A model generated the notes under the pieces. The model worked only from the letters and a program-made list of their open reading frames with translations, made no database searches and was not told the DNA's origin. Positions 1 through 9,015 of a DNA stretch of 64,000 nucleotides are shown here, piece after piece. Position numbers and translations under genes: made by a program. Within the stretch, counting starts at the first letter, position 1. The number at the start of each line of letters is the position of its first letter. The DNA is from Pseudomonas entomophila (GTDB lineage: Bacteria > Pseudomonadota > Gammaproteobacteria > Pseudomonadales > Pseudomonadaceae): contig NZ_JAAMQI010000018.1 of assembly GCF_013523165.1 (NCBI RefSeq), forward strand, positions 1-64,000. Reading direction: 5' to 3'.

Positions 1-1974
1 CTCCCCGAAGGCCCCGCCCAACACCGCGAACCCGACCCCCTGCCCATCCGGCACGAAGCGCGCCAGAAAGGCCTCGCGCCGCACCTCGTCCATGCCCGGC
101 GCCTGCTCCCAGCGCGGGATCGACGGGTGACGCTCGGCCAGCAGACGTGCGACCTGCTCCAGATACTCGAAGCTGCTGAAGAATGCCAGGTAGTTGCCGG
201 GTTGCCGCGCGTACTGCTCGGCGATCAGCTCGACGATCGGCGCTAGCGAGGCCTGCCGCTCGCGGTAGCGCGTCGACACATGACTGGCAATGCGCACCTG
301 CAGCTGCTCGGCACGAAACGGTGCGGCCACCTCCAGCCAGGCGGTGTCGGCCGGCATGCCCAGCAAGTCGGTGTAGAACTGGCGCGGGCCGAGCGTCGCG
401 GAGAACAGCGTGACGCTGCGGGCGGCGCTCATGCGCGGCGCCAGCAGCCGGGCCGGGACCACGTTGCGCAGGCACAGGGTGGCCAGCCGCCGCTTGCCCG
501 GCCCCTCGCGCACGCTGATGTCGAACAGAAAGTGCTCGTCGAACAGCTCGGCCACGCGGGTGAACTGCAAGGCATGGAAGTAGAACGCCAACAGGTCGGG
601 CTCGATGCCGGTCGGGGCCTGGTTCATCTGCTCCTGGACCACGCCGACGAAACGCTGCAAGGCGCGCAGGAGCGGTTCGGGCAACACCGCGCTGGCCTGG
701 TACGGCGCACGCTGCTCCTTGTACAGGGCGTTCCAGGTGCGGTTGAGCCCGTCCAGCACGCTGCTCAGGCCTGCGGGCTTGCGCTTGCGCAAGGTGGCCA
801 GCTGGCCCTGATCGAGGCTGGCGCTGTACATCTGCCGCCCACGCTCGACCAGGTTGTGCGCCTCGTCCACCAGCACCGCCGTGCGCCACTGGTTGGCCTG
901 CGCCAGGCCGAAGAGCAAGGCGTGGGCATCGAAGTAGTAGTTGTAGTCGGCCACCACCACATCGGCCCAGCGCGCCATTTCCTGCCCCAGGTAGTAAGGG
1001 CAGACCTGGTGCGCCAGGGCCACGTCGCGCACACCGGCCTGGTCCAGCAGCGGCCGTTGGCTGGCCGCTGCGCGTGCCGCCGGCAAGCGATCGTAGAAGC
1101 CCTGGGCCAGCGGGCAGGACTCGCCGTGGCAGGCCTTGTCCGGGTGCTCGCAAGCCTTGTCGCGGGCGATCAGCTCCAGGGTTCGCAACGCCGGTTGCGG
1201 TGAGGCTTCGGTCAACTGGCGCAGCGCGTGCAAGGCCAGCGCGCGGCCTGGGGTCTTGGCGGTCAGGAAGAAAATCTTGTCGAGCCGCTGCGGCGTAGTG
1301 GCCTTGAGCAGCGGGAACAGCGTGCCCAGGGTCTTGCCGATGCCGGTGCTGGCCTGGGCCATCAGGCAACGCCCGGTGCTGACGGCCTTGTACAGGGTCT
1401 CGGCCAACTGCCGCTGGCCCTGGCGGAATGCGGCGTAGGGGAACTGCAATGCCTGCAAGCCCTCGTTGCGCGCCAGCAGCCGTTGCTCCTGGGCCTGGGC
1501 CCAGCCGAGAAAGTACGCACAGACCTTGTCGAAAAAATGCTCCAGGTCCGTCGCCTGCCAGGACTCGCTGATCACCGTCTGCCGGTCGCTGTCGACGTCC
1601 AGGTAGACCAGGGCCACCTCGATGCGCGCCAGCTGCCGCGCCTGGCACAGCAGCCAGCCATAGACCTTGGCCTGCGCCCAGTGCAGTTGCCGGTGATTGG
1701 CCGGCTGGCGCGAGAGGTCGCCGCGGTGGGTCTTGATCTCTTCCAGGCGGTTGAGCGCCGGGTCGTAGCCATCGGCCCGCCCGCGCACCCGCAGGCTCTG
1801 ATACTGCCCCTCCAGCGCCACCTCGGCCTCATACCCTGCCCCTCGGCGCGCCACCACGCGGCGATGGCCGTCGATACCTTCCTGGGCGGTGGGTGATGGG
1901 GTGAAGCGCAGGTCCAGGTCGCCCACCTTGGCACTGAACTCGCACAAGGCGCGTACGGCGACGGTGTAGCTCAT
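1..1974 (-). CDS. Fe-S DinG/XPD-family DNA helicase with N-terminal PD-(D/E)XK-like domain (3' end beyond window)
   Basis: Superfamily 2 DNA helicase of the XPD/DinG type; 657 residues are visible and the frame is open to the left edge. Seen: an N-terminal nuclease-like stretch with E79-I-K81 followed by a glutamine-rich helix, as in Cas4/RecB-type PD-(D/E)XK folds; Walker A TGIGKT at 210-215; four cysteines between Walker A and the DEAH box (KAC, KAC, ESC, VCPYY), as expected for the XPD 4Fe-4S cluster; DEAH at 370-373; and near the edge GVGFAVLGGAFGE, resembling the C-terminal helicase domain. The start ATG overlaps the stop of the FAN1 gene (ATGA), so the two are cotranslated. Role inferred: DNA repair, unwinding damaged or branched DNA beside FAN1. 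Whether the nuclease-like domain is active cannot be told. Confidence 0.88.
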   Translation of the reverse strand, partial: MSYTVAVRALCEFSAKVGDLDLRFTPSPTAQEGIDGHRRVVARRGAGYEAEVALEGQYQSLRVRGRADGYDPALNRLEEIKTHRGDLSRQPANHRQLHWAQAKVYGWLLCQARQLARIEVALVYLDVDSDRQTVISESWQATDLEHFFDKVCAYFLGWAQAQEQRLLARNEGLQALQFPYAAFRQGQRQLAETLYKAVSTGRCLMAQASTGIGKTLGTLFPLLKATTPQRLDKIFFLTAKTPGRALALHALRQLTEASPQPALRTLELIARDKACEHPDKACHGESCPLAQGFYDRLPAARAAASQRPLLDQAGVRDVALAHQVCPYYLGQEMARWADVVVADYNYYFDAHALLFGLAQANQWRTAVLVDEAHNLVERGRQMYSASLDQGQLATLRKRKPAGLSSVLDGLNRTWNALYKEQRAPYQASAVLPEPLLRALQRFVGVVQEQMNQAPTGIEPDLLAFYFHALQFTRVAELFDEHFLFDISVREGPGKRRLATLCLRNVVPARLLAPRMSAARSVTLFSATLGPRQFYTDLLGMPADTAWLEVAAPFRAEQLQVRIASHVSTRYRERQASLAPIVELIAEQYARQPGNYLAFFSSFEYLEQVARLLAERHPSIPRWEQAPGMDEVRREAFLARFVPDGQGVGFAVLGGAFGE

Positions 1975-3656
1975 GGGGCGGCGCTGTCCCAGCGCACGTG
2001 GCAGACGTCCACCGGCAAGCCGTGTTCACGGCAGAATTCCAGCCAGCGCAGCTGGTTGTCCTGCAAGCGATCGCCCGGGCCTTTGACCTCGATCATGCGG
2101 TAGCGCCCCTCGTCGGGCCAGAACTGGATCAGGTCCGGCATGCCGGTGCGGTTGTTGCGGATGTCCTGCAGCAGCCGGATGAAGCATGCCTTCAGGTGCG
2201 CTGGCGGCAGGCAGCCCAGCGCCTGGTCGAGCACGTCTGACGACAGCGCCGGCCAGCAGACGAAGGGCGATTGCAGGCCTTGCTTGGCCTGGTGCACCTG
2301 GCGGATCACCTCGGCATGGGTGCCGGCATCGAGCCGCGCGAAGCAGGCCTCGAAGGCCTCGGCGCGGCGCAGCTGGAAGTCGGCCTCGTGCAAGTCTTGC
2401 GGCGCGCTCTGGAACGGGTGGAAGAACGCGCCGGGCACGGGCGCGAAGATCACCTCCCAGCACAGCAGCCCGAACAGCCCGTTGAACAGGGTGTTCTCCA
2501 CGTAGTGCACCTGCCCGCCATGCTCCTGGTGCAGGTACTGGCCGACGGCACGCTCGACCCCGAGCGTGGCGTGCTCGGCCGGCAATACCAGGTGAATCAG
2601 GTTGGCCGCCGGTGCCTTGCGGCGCGAACGCGGCGCGCCGCCCAGCTTGCGCGCCAGGCGCGGCAGCATGCGTTCGAGGGCCTGGACTTCCAGGGCATTG
2701 GCCGGTGCCTCGGCCACCTGGGTGGCGAAGGCATGGGCAGCGGCCCACTGTTCACTGCGCTCGAGCACGCGGATCTGACGGATACGCGCCTGCGGGTGCT
2801 GGCAGTCGGCGTAGATGGCCGTGGCCTGTTCCCAGTCGCCCAGCCGCTCGCACTGCTGGCCCAGGCCGAACAGCAGGCGCGCCCGGCGTCGGGCCAGCCA
2901 GGGGTTGTCGGCGGCCAGCGCCGGCAACGCGGCGAACACCTGCTGCGGCGTGGCGCCCTGCTCCAGCTGCTCGGCACAGGCATGCAGCGCCATGGCCGCG
3001 GTCACGTCCTCGCGGCTGCGCAAGGCGCGGGAGTCGGCGCTGAAGGCCACCTGCTCGTAACGCGCGAAACCCAGGTCGGCCAGCACGAACTCCGACCAGT
3101 CCTGGTACAGGTTGCCGAAGAACAACAGCCGCAGCCGGTCGCACAGCGCTTGCAGGCGCCATTGCACCACGCGCTCGGGAAAGCTCGGGAACCAGGACGC
3201 CAAGGTCCGGGGTGGCAGGTCCAGCGCTTGCAGCTCGGCCAGCAGTTCGTGCTTGAGCGCCTTGGGCCGGCTCAACTGCCCGGCGAAGCACCGCGCCAGT
3301 TCGTCCTTGCGCAGCAGGCCGAACAGCTGCTCGACCCCCAGCTCGACCTGCTCGGCCACCCAACCGGTGTCGAGCAGCGGGGTCAAGGCGGCGTGGGTGC
3401 AGCCGATTTCCGCGTACTGGAGCTTGTCGGTACGAAACAGCTCGCCCTTGCGCATGACCATGCGCACCAGCAAGGCGCGCGCAGGGCGCGGCAACTCGGC
3501 GAACGTGCGGATGAACGCGCGCTCCTGCTCGTCGAGCAAGTCGGCGTAGCGCAGCTCGACCCAGTCGAGTACCTGTTGGAAGTTGTACAGGTAGTAGAAA
3601 GGTTCTTCGACGGAATGGGCGATCACGGTAGACAGGCGGCAAGGGGATTGACGCAC
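1971..3656 (-). CDS. Bacterial FAN1 homologue, VRR-NUC structure-specific nuclease
   Basis: 561 residues, close to the size of the P. aeruginosa FAN1 whose structure is known. The C-terminal VRR-NUC domain has the catalytic pattern D508 (in GMPDLI), E523 and K525 (in IEVKGPGD), followed by a conserved Q..W helix. The N-terminal and middle parts are helical, as expected for the SAP/TPR-like region. The family cleaves 5' flaps and unhooks interstrand crosslinks using divalent metal. The 5' end is uncertain: the first in-frame start is GTG at 3656 and a second GTG lies ten codons in; neither has a clear ribosome site. The gene lies 42 bases after the MocR-type regulator gene and overlaps the helicase start by four bases. 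Confidence 0.9.
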   Translation of the reverse strand: MRQSPCRLSTVIAHSVEEPFYYLYNFQQVLDWVELRYADLLDEQERAFIRTFAELPRPARALLVRMVMRKGELFRTDKLQYAEIGCTHAALTPLLDTGWVAEQVELGVEQLFGLLRKDELARCFAGQLSRPKALKHELLAELQALDLPPRTLASWFPSFPERVVQWRLQALCDRLRLLFFGNLYQDWSEFVLADLGFARYEQVAFSADSRALRSREDVTAAMALHACAEQLEQGATPQQVFAALPALAADNPWLARRRARLLFGLGQQCERLGDWEQATAIYADCQHPQARIRQIRVLERSEQWAAAHAFATQVAEAPANALEVQALERMLPRLARKLGGAPRSRRKAPAANLIHLVLPAEHATLGVERAVGQYLHQEHGGQVHYVENTLFNGLFGLLCWEVIFAPVPGAFFHPFQSAPQDLHEADFQLRRAEAFEACFARLDAGTHAEVIRQVHQAKQGLQSPFVCWPALSSDVLDQALGCLPPAHLKACFIRLLQDIRNNRTGMPDLIQFWPDEGRYRMIEVKGPGDRLQDNQLRWLEFCREHGLPVDVCHVRWDSAAP

Positions 3657-3698
3657 TGGTTATACATACAGAAACCGACTCCAGGCAAATCGGCTGGA

Positions 3699-5084
3699 TC
3701 AGCGGTCGGGCAACCCACACCGTGCCAGCCGCTGCCGAAGCAGGCCCACGGCCTGGCGCAGGTCGTTCAGACGGCCACCCTCCCAGGCCAGCAGCACGTG
3801 CTGCCGGTGCCAGCCCCGTGCACTGAACATCGGCCCTGGCGCGGCGTGCAGGCCCTTGGCCGAGAAGGTGCGCAGCACGCGCTGCACATCGATGTCCTGG
3901 TTGGCCCGCGCCCACAGCCCACGCCCGCCTGCCGGGCGCTCGAACACCAGCTGATCCGGGATCTGCCGGGCGATTTCCGCGCACAGGGCGTCCACCCGCA
4001 GCCCCAGCTCGCTGCGCACCACCTGCAAATGAGCATCGACCTGCCCCTTGACCAGCAACCGCGCCAGGGCGTGCTGGCGCAGAGGCGGCAGGTGGAAGTC
4101 GCGCCAGACGAACGCCTGGCGTACCGGCTCGTGGGCACTCAACACATAGACATAGGGCGCCTCGGCGCCAGCGCAGGCCTGCACCGAGCCGAGCACCAGC
4201 AACCGCTTCGGGTCGAGCGTATCGCGCAACCGCGCCGTCGGTGGGCCGTCGAAGCAATGGTCGCTGTCCATGTCGTTTTCCAGCACCCAGACCCGGTGCT
4301 GGTCGAGCAGCGCCGCCATGGCCCGCTGCGCTGCGGTCGGCACCACCCGGCCCAGCGGGCTGGCCAGGCAGGAGGGCAACACCGCCAATCCGATCCGTTC
4401 GTGCCGCAGCAGGTGCGCCAGCGCGCCCACGTCCGGGCTGCCCTGGGCATCGAGCGGCACGTCGACGATCCGGCGACCGGTCTGCTTCAGCAGCCACAAC
4501 AGGCGCGCGCAGACAGGGGACGGCACCAGCAGTGCCTCGTGTTCCAGGCGCAGGGCCGCAAAGACGGTCTCCAGCAGCGCCTGCAGATCAGTCGCCAGGT
4601 AGACGTCCTCGGCACTCCAGCAGTGCACCGAGGCGTGGGTGTAGCGCGCGGCCAGGGCGCTGCGCAGCATCAGCGCCCCGGTCACACGCCGCTCGTTCAC
4701 GTTGCGGCTGCCCTGCCGCGCCAGACGGCGCTCCTCGGTGAGCAGCGCGTGGTCCAGCGCCGGCATGCCGGGCAGCGGCGGCTCGAGCAAGCGCAGGCTC
4801 TGGTGGTCGTCCGACATCACCGAGGCCGTGAGGCGTGCACGTGGGCCACTGACCATGGCGCGGTTGATGTAGTAACCGGACTTGGGCACCGAACGCACGT
4901 AGCCCTCGTGCTCCAGTTGGTGATAGGCGTGCTGCACGGTCGACAGGGAGACTTTCAGGCGCCTGGCCAGATCGCGCAACGACGGCAGCTTGTGTTCGTT
5001 GCACACGGTGTTGTGACGGGTCAGGGTCAGCAGGTAGCGGTACACCGCCTGATAGGCGAACTCGCCCCCGTTCGACTTGCTCAT
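3699..5084 (-). CDS. MocR/GntR-type transcriptional regulator with degenerate PLP site
   Basis: 461 residues. The N-terminal winged helix (about residues 10-75) contains LPSLRDLARRLKVS and VQHAYHQLEHEGYVRS, typical of GntR regulators. The rest follows the fold-type-I aminotransferase plan of MocR proteins, but key positions are altered: where the family has the Schiff-base lysine (SK in a GTFSK-like strand), this protein reads VLGSVQACAG at 297-306; the NPTG asparagine region reads ASPLG; the DDY tyrosine region reads ENDMDSD. It therefore probably cannot bind PLP covalently (inference). The start ATG overlaps the stop of the upstream gene at 5081 (ATGA), so the two are likely partners. Target genes unknown; the partner gene's promoter is the obvious candidate. 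Confidence 0.8.
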   Translation of the reverse strand: MSKSNGGEFAYQAVYRYLLTLTRHNTVCNEHKLPSLRDLARRLKVSLSTVQHAYHQLEHEGYVRSVPKSGYYINRAMVSGPRARLTASVMSDDHQSLRLLEPPLPGMPALDHALLTEERRLARQGSRNVNERRVTGALMLRSALAARYTHASVHCWSAEDVYLATDLQALLETVFAALRLEHEALLVPSPVCARLLWLLKQTGRRIVDVPLDAQGSPDVGALAHLLRHERIGLAVLPSCLASPLGRVVPTAAQRAMAALLDQHRVWVLENDMDSDHCFDGPPTARLRDTLDPKRLLVLGSVQACAGAEAPYVYVLSAHEPVRQAFVWRDFHLPPLRQHALARLLVKGQVDAHLQVVRSELGLRVDALCAEIARQIPDQLVFERPAGGRGLWARANQDIDVQRVLRTFSAKGLHAAPGPMFSARGWHRQHVLLAWEGGRLNDLRQAVGLLRQRLARCGLPDR

Positions 5085-6394
5085 CGGGCCGCCAGCCTCG
5101 ATGCCGGAACCTTGTCGCTCGCAAGGCCATCCTGTGCCCAGTCGGGCAGTGCCTCCTCGCGCCAGGTCACGTGGGCGAACAGCGACCGCAGCCCGTGCGC
5201 GTACCCATCGTCAGCGTACAGAGCCTGCAGGGTGCCGAGCGGCAGCCCGGTGGCGGTGGTCAGCCAGCGGCCTACCGCTTCCGGGCAAGGTCGGCCCTGC
5301 AAGGCCTGGTGCAACAGCGGCAGCGCCACGCGCATTTCGGGGTAACGGCGCCGAACGAAGGCCTCGAGCCCCCTGCCGCGGCCCACGAACGGCGCGCTGA
5401 GCAGGCAGTCGAGTTGCTGGGACGACAGCGCATGGGCGCGCAGGAAGGTCCGGTAAGCCTCCTCACGCCACGTGTCGACCTGCGGCATGCCCTCACATGC
5501 CTGGGACGCTGACAACGGTCGGTGGCTAAGCCAGGGGTCGCTCGCCCGGGCGTCGACGGGTTCGTCGGGCAGCAGGTCGGCCAGCTCCACCACCTGCAGA
5601 GGCGGCCAGCTCGGCATGGGTTCGGCCACCTCGTGCCGCGCATGCGCAGTGCTCAGGCAATGGGGCGTCAGGTGTTCGTAGACCTGGGCCAGGTTGTCCA
5701 GCAGGCTGCGTGCGCAATACCGCACCCAGCGGTCGGCCGGCAACCCCATCGCCCGTCGGCAGCGTTGGCTCCAGGCCAGCAGCTGTCGCTGCCGGGCCGA
5801 GGGCAGCTCGGTGACCAGGGCACCCACGCTGCCTTGCGGGTCCAGCGCCTCGCGGCATGCCTTGGCCCGGGCCAGCACGTGCCAGCCTTGGAGCACCCGC
5901 TCGGGCTGGCCGTGGCACAGGTGCCCGAGGGTCAGCAGCCGCTCGCGTGCGGCCGCATCGAGCTGCGGATCGAGCAGGCGCCGCCCGCAGAACGGCACCA
6001 CATGGCCGCCGTCGACCATCAGCAGTTCGACACGCGGGTCGTCCTCCAGGAACAGCCGGCTGAAGCAACGCTCCAGGCGCTCGCCCGACGGCATCCGATG
6101 CCCGCCCAGGGGCAGCAGCAGTACACGCAAGACGAAGGTCGCCGACCCGCGGCTGGCCAGGCTCAACTGCGCCGCCCGCAGGCAGCCCAGGGCGTGGCTG
6201 CTGCGGCCATCGCCGCTGAAGGGGAACAGCACGCGAAAGCGCGCGATCTCATCAGGCCCACCGGCGGCGACTACCAGCCGCTGGACCAGCAACTGCAACG
6301 CCGTACGCTGGGGCCGGCTCATGTCGTCCAACAAGCGCTCGAATACTTGCTTGTATATGTACTGCATGGCCTGGTCATGAATCGTACTTGCCAT
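5081..6394 (-). CDS. Unknown protein encoded in a two-gene unit with the MocR-type regulator
   Basis: 437 residues; family not recognised. No signal peptide or membrane segment is visible; the protein is rich in Leu, Arg and Ala and looks soluble. The start is set by a strong ribosome site (AAGGAGG, eight bases before ATG 6394); a GTG nine bases further upstream is in frame but too close to that site. The end overlaps the regulator start by four bases. The tight coupling to a PLP-less MocR-type regulator suggests a regulatory or sensory partner, but the sequence gives no direct functional clue. Confidence 0.75.
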   Translation of the reverse strand: MASTIHDQAMQYIYKQVFERLLDDMSRPQRTALQLLVQRLVVAAGGPDEIARFRVLFPFSGDGRSSHALGCLRAAQLSLASRGSATFVLRVLLLPLGGHRMPSGERLERCFSRLFLEDDPRVELLMVDGGHVVPFCGRRLLDPQLDAAARERLLTLGHLCHGQPERVLQGWHVLARAKACREALDPQGSVGALVTELPSARQRQLLAWSQRCRRAMGLPADRWVRYCARSLLDNLAQVYEHLTPHCLSTAHARHEVAEPMPSWPPLQVVELADLLPDEPVDARASDPWLSHRPLSASQACEGMPQVDTWREEAYRTFLRAHALSSQQLDCLLSAPFVGRGRGLEAFVRRRYPEMRVALPLLHQALQGRPCPEAVGRWLTTATGLPLGTLQALYADDGYAHGLRSLFAHVTWREEALPDWAQDGLASDKVPASRLAAR

Positions 6395-6403
6395 GTCATG
6401 CAC

Positions 6404-6834
6404 CTCCTTGGCATCTGGGCGGGTTCTTCACGCGACACGTCATTGAATGAAGGCACGCAGGGGGAAGTACCCTTCGAAATAAGCGTCCTCCCCGAGCGGG
6501 CGAGCCCGTACTGGCGGCCTTCATTCGACCCAGTCCACGCCTGGCGCGGCCTGGCCGACGACTGTCACGGGGCCATTATCGATTCCCGAGGCGGGAATAA
6601 CAGATACAGTTCAGGGTAAAAAAACCATTCAGACGGGTATTATCGAACAACTTTCATTCAGACTTTTTCAGCCAGTCGACGATAACAAAGTGCACACTGT
6701 AAGTTTGCCGACTGGACTATCGGCAATTACTTATAGTGTTGTAGGAAATTTCTTAACTGAGAAGCAACGAGGGCAGCGCACCGCTTGCAGAGAGAAGATG
6801 GCCAGACGCCCCTGACCATCACCTGCACAGGGTG
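6404..6834. promoter_or_regulatory. Intergenic region with direct repeat CATTCAGAC upstream of the 437-aa gene
   Basis: No convincing gene. It should hold the promoter of the minus-strand gene starting at 6394. CATTCAGAC occurs twice in the same orientation, at 6626-6634 and 6655-6663, 29 bases apart start to start; MocR regulators often bind direct repeats, so this could be an operator (inference). TCATTGAATGA at 6439-6449 is an 11-base inverted repeat close to the start codon. Confidence 0.35.
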
Positions 6835-7857
6835 TCAGTCGAGCGCCATGTCCAGCACCACGCGCCCGCCACACGGGCAACCGTCCATGTAGCGGTGCGC
6901 CTCGACCACCTGGCTGAACGGGTAGACCTTGACGATCTGCGGCGTCAGCAGGCGATCGGCCGTGAAACGGTTGATGACGTCCAGGGCCCGCGCCATCGCC
7001 ACCTGGTCCTGGGCGATGCCCAGCTCGGGCTTGCCGGTGAAGTTGCCGATGCAATGCACGTGGAACTGGATGTTCTTCTGAAACGCCGCACAGGCCGGGA
7101 ACGGTGTCTGGTTGCCGCCCTGCAGGCCGTACAGCACCAGGCTGCCACGCGGCGCCAGGACATCGCCCAGCAGTGACATCTGCGGCCCGCCCAGCCCGTC
7201 GAGGACCATGTCCACGCCGCGGTTGTCGGTGTACTTGGCCACCTGCAGCAGCAGGTCCTGCTCTTCGGTGACGATCACCTTGTCGGCGCCCAGCGCCAGC
7301 AGCGGTGCGCGCTGCTCGGCCTGCTTGGTCACCGCGAACACCTTCAGGCCCAAGGCCTTGCCCAGCTGCACGAAGGCCGGCCCGGCGCAGTGGCTGGCGT
7401 CGGTCACCAGCGCGGTCTGCCCCGGTTTGGCCCTGGCCAGCTCGACGTAGGCGAAGTAGGCGATCAGCAGCGGGGTGTAGTGCACGCTCGCCTCGATCGG
7501 CGAGAGCAGGTCCGGGTAGCGGGTGATGGCGGTACAGGGCAGCACCACCACATCGCCATAGACGGGATGGTCATTGGCGCTGGCGGCCGGGAAGCTGGCC
7601 ACGCGATCGCCCACGGCGATGTCCTCGACCCTTTCGCCCACGGCGGTGACCACTCCGGCCATCTCCTGGCCGATGCCGGCCGGCAGGCGCGCCTTGGACG
7701 GAGCCAGGTTCTGCCGCCAGAGCACGTCGTACCAGCTGATGCCGATCGCCTCGACACGCACCTGCACCTCGCCCGCCGTCGGCGTCGGCTCGGTCTGCTG
7801 CTCGCAGCGCAGCACCTCGGCGGCGCCGAACTTGTGGAAACGGATGATGCGCGACAT
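6835..7857 (-). CDS. MDR-superfamily zinc-independent oxidoreductase (quinone oxidoreductase-like)
   Basis: 340 residues covering a whole medium-chain dehydrogenase/reductase. The N-terminal GroES-like domain includes GIGQEMAGVVTAVGERV and VGDRVASF; the Rossmann part includes TALVTDASHCAGPAFVQLGK, LGADKVIVTEE and DMVLDGLGG. The catalytic and structural zinc ligands of alcohol dehydrogenases are absent, so an NADPH:quinone or enone reductase-type reaction is expected (family knowledge); the substrate is unknown. ATG 7857 has a purine-rich stretch (GAGGTAGG) upstream. It is transcribed divergently from the LysR-type gene at 8069. Confidence 0.87.
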   Translation of the reverse strand: MSRIIRFHKFGAAEVLRCEQQTEPTPTAGEVQVRVEAIGISWYDVLWRQNLAPSKARLPAGIGQEMAGVVTAVGERVEDIAVGDRVASFPAASANDHPVYGDVVVLPCTAITRYPDLLSPIEASVHYTPLLIAYFAYVELARAKPGQTALVTDASHCAGPAFVQLGKALGLKVFAVTKQAEQRAPLLALGADKVIVTEEQDLLLQVAKYTDNRGVDMVLDGLGGPQMSLLGDVLAPRGSLVLYGLQGGNQTPFPACAAFQKNIQFHVHCIGNFTGKPELGIAQDQVAMARALDVINRFTADRLLTPQIVKVYPFSQVVEAHRYMDGCPCGGRVVLDMALD

Positions 7858-8068
7858 GGCCTACCTCGCCTGTGTGAACGTCGTATTACCTTGCACTGTA
7901 TCGGGACATAGCCCGCCAAGCCATGGGCGATCATCGATAGTCGACATGCCTGACATCGATCGGCCGGGCACCTGGGCGCCCGACGTGCGGGAAAGCGATG
8001 CAGGGTAACAGCCTTTGGCTTTAGTATTCACCCCTGCCCCACCCCCTGGCATACAGGCCCAACGATCG
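7858..8068. promoter_or_regulatory. Divergent promoter region between MDR oxidoreductase and LysR regulator genes
   Basis: The 211-base region separates the two divergent starts. Around 7930-7965 ATCGAT occurs twice, with a GTCGAC between the copies, giving a loose dyad of the sort LysR proteins use; no single perfect T-N11-A box stands out. LysR control of the adjacent divergent gene is the usual arrangement and is inferred here. Confidence 0.4.
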
Positions 8069-8983
8069 ATGAACCGTAACGACCTGCGTCGTGTAGACCT
8101 CAACCTGCTGATTGTGTTCGAGACCTTGATGCACGAGCGCAGCGTGACCCGCGCGGCGGAAAAGCTGTTCCTCGGCCAGCCGGCGATCAGCGCTGCGCTG
8201 TCGCGCCTGCGCAACCTGTTCGACGACCCGCTGTTCGTGCGCACCGGCCGCACCATGGAGCCTTCGGCCCGCGCCCAGGAGATCTTCGCCCTGCTCTCCC
8301 CGGCCCTGGACTCGATCTCCACCGCCGTCAGCCGCGCCGCCGAGTTCGACCCGGCCACCAGCACCGCGGTGTTTCGCATCGGCCTGTCGGACGACGTCGA
8401 GTTCGCCTTGCTGCCCTTGCTGCTCAAGCGCATCCGTGCCGAAGCCCCTGGCATCGTGCTGGTGGTGCGCCGGGTCAATTATCTGTTGATGCCCGCCCTG
8501 CTCGCCTCGGGCGAGATTTCGGTGGGCGTGAGCTACACCGCCGACCTGCCGGCCAATGCCAAGCGCAAGGTGCTGCGGCGCAGCCGGGCGACGCTGCTGC
8601 GCGCCGACAGCGTACCCGGCGCGATCACCCTGGACGACTTCTGCGCCCGACCCCATGCATTGGTGTCGTTCGCCGGGGACCTGTCGGGGTTCATCGACGA
8701 GGCGCTGGAGACGATCGGGCGCAAGCGCCATGTGGTGCTGGCGGTGCCGCAGTTCAATGGGCTGGGGAGCCTGCTTGCGGGGACGGACATCCTGGCGACG
8801 GTGCCGGACTATACGGCGGAGGTGCTGACGGCAGCGGGTGGGCTGCGGGCGGAGGAGCCGCCGATCGAGGTGGGGACGTTCGAGTTGCACATGGCCTGGC
8901 GTGGGGCGCAGGACAATGACCCGGCGGAGCGGTGGTTGCGGTCGCGGATTCAGGTGTTCTTCGGGGATCCAGACAGTGTGTGA
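8069..8983 (+). CDS. LysR-family transcriptional regulator
   Basis: 304 residues. The N-terminus MNRNDLRRVDLNLLIVFETL is a standard LysR start, followed by the helix-turn-helix (SVTRAAEKLFLGQPAISAAL) and the RLRNLFDDPLFVRTGR segment. The remainder is the periplasmic-binding-protein-like effector domain. The ATG at 8069 was chosen because the LysR homology begins there; a TTG 54 bases upstream is in frame but adds a proline-rich stretch foreign to the family. It is divergent from the oxidoreductase gene, which it probably regulates. The effector molecule is unknown. Confidence 0.88.
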   Translation: MNRNDLRRVDLNLLIVFETLMHERSVTRAAEKLFLGQPAISAALSRLRNLFDDPLFVRTGRTMEPSARAQEIFALLSPALDSISTAVSRAAEFDPATSTAVFRIGLSDDVEFALLPLLLKRIRAEAPGIVLVVRRVNYLLMPALLASGEISVGVSYTADLPANAKRKVLRRSRATLLRADSVPGAITLDDFCARPHALVSFAGDLSGFIDEALETIGRKRHVVLAVPQFNGLGSLLAGTDILATVPDYTAEVLTAAGGLRAEEPPIEVGTFELHMAWRGAQDNDPAERWLRSRIQVFFGDPDSV

Positions 8984-9015
8984 AGGCGATCGCCAGAGGG
9001 TTCTGTCGCAGATCG

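Noticed and set aside
2271..5345. Plus-strand open frame of about 1000 codons opposite the FAN1 and MocR genes
   Set aside because: Low-complexity Gln/His/Arg/Leu-rich translation typical of the antisense of GC-rich genes; no ribosome site or family match.
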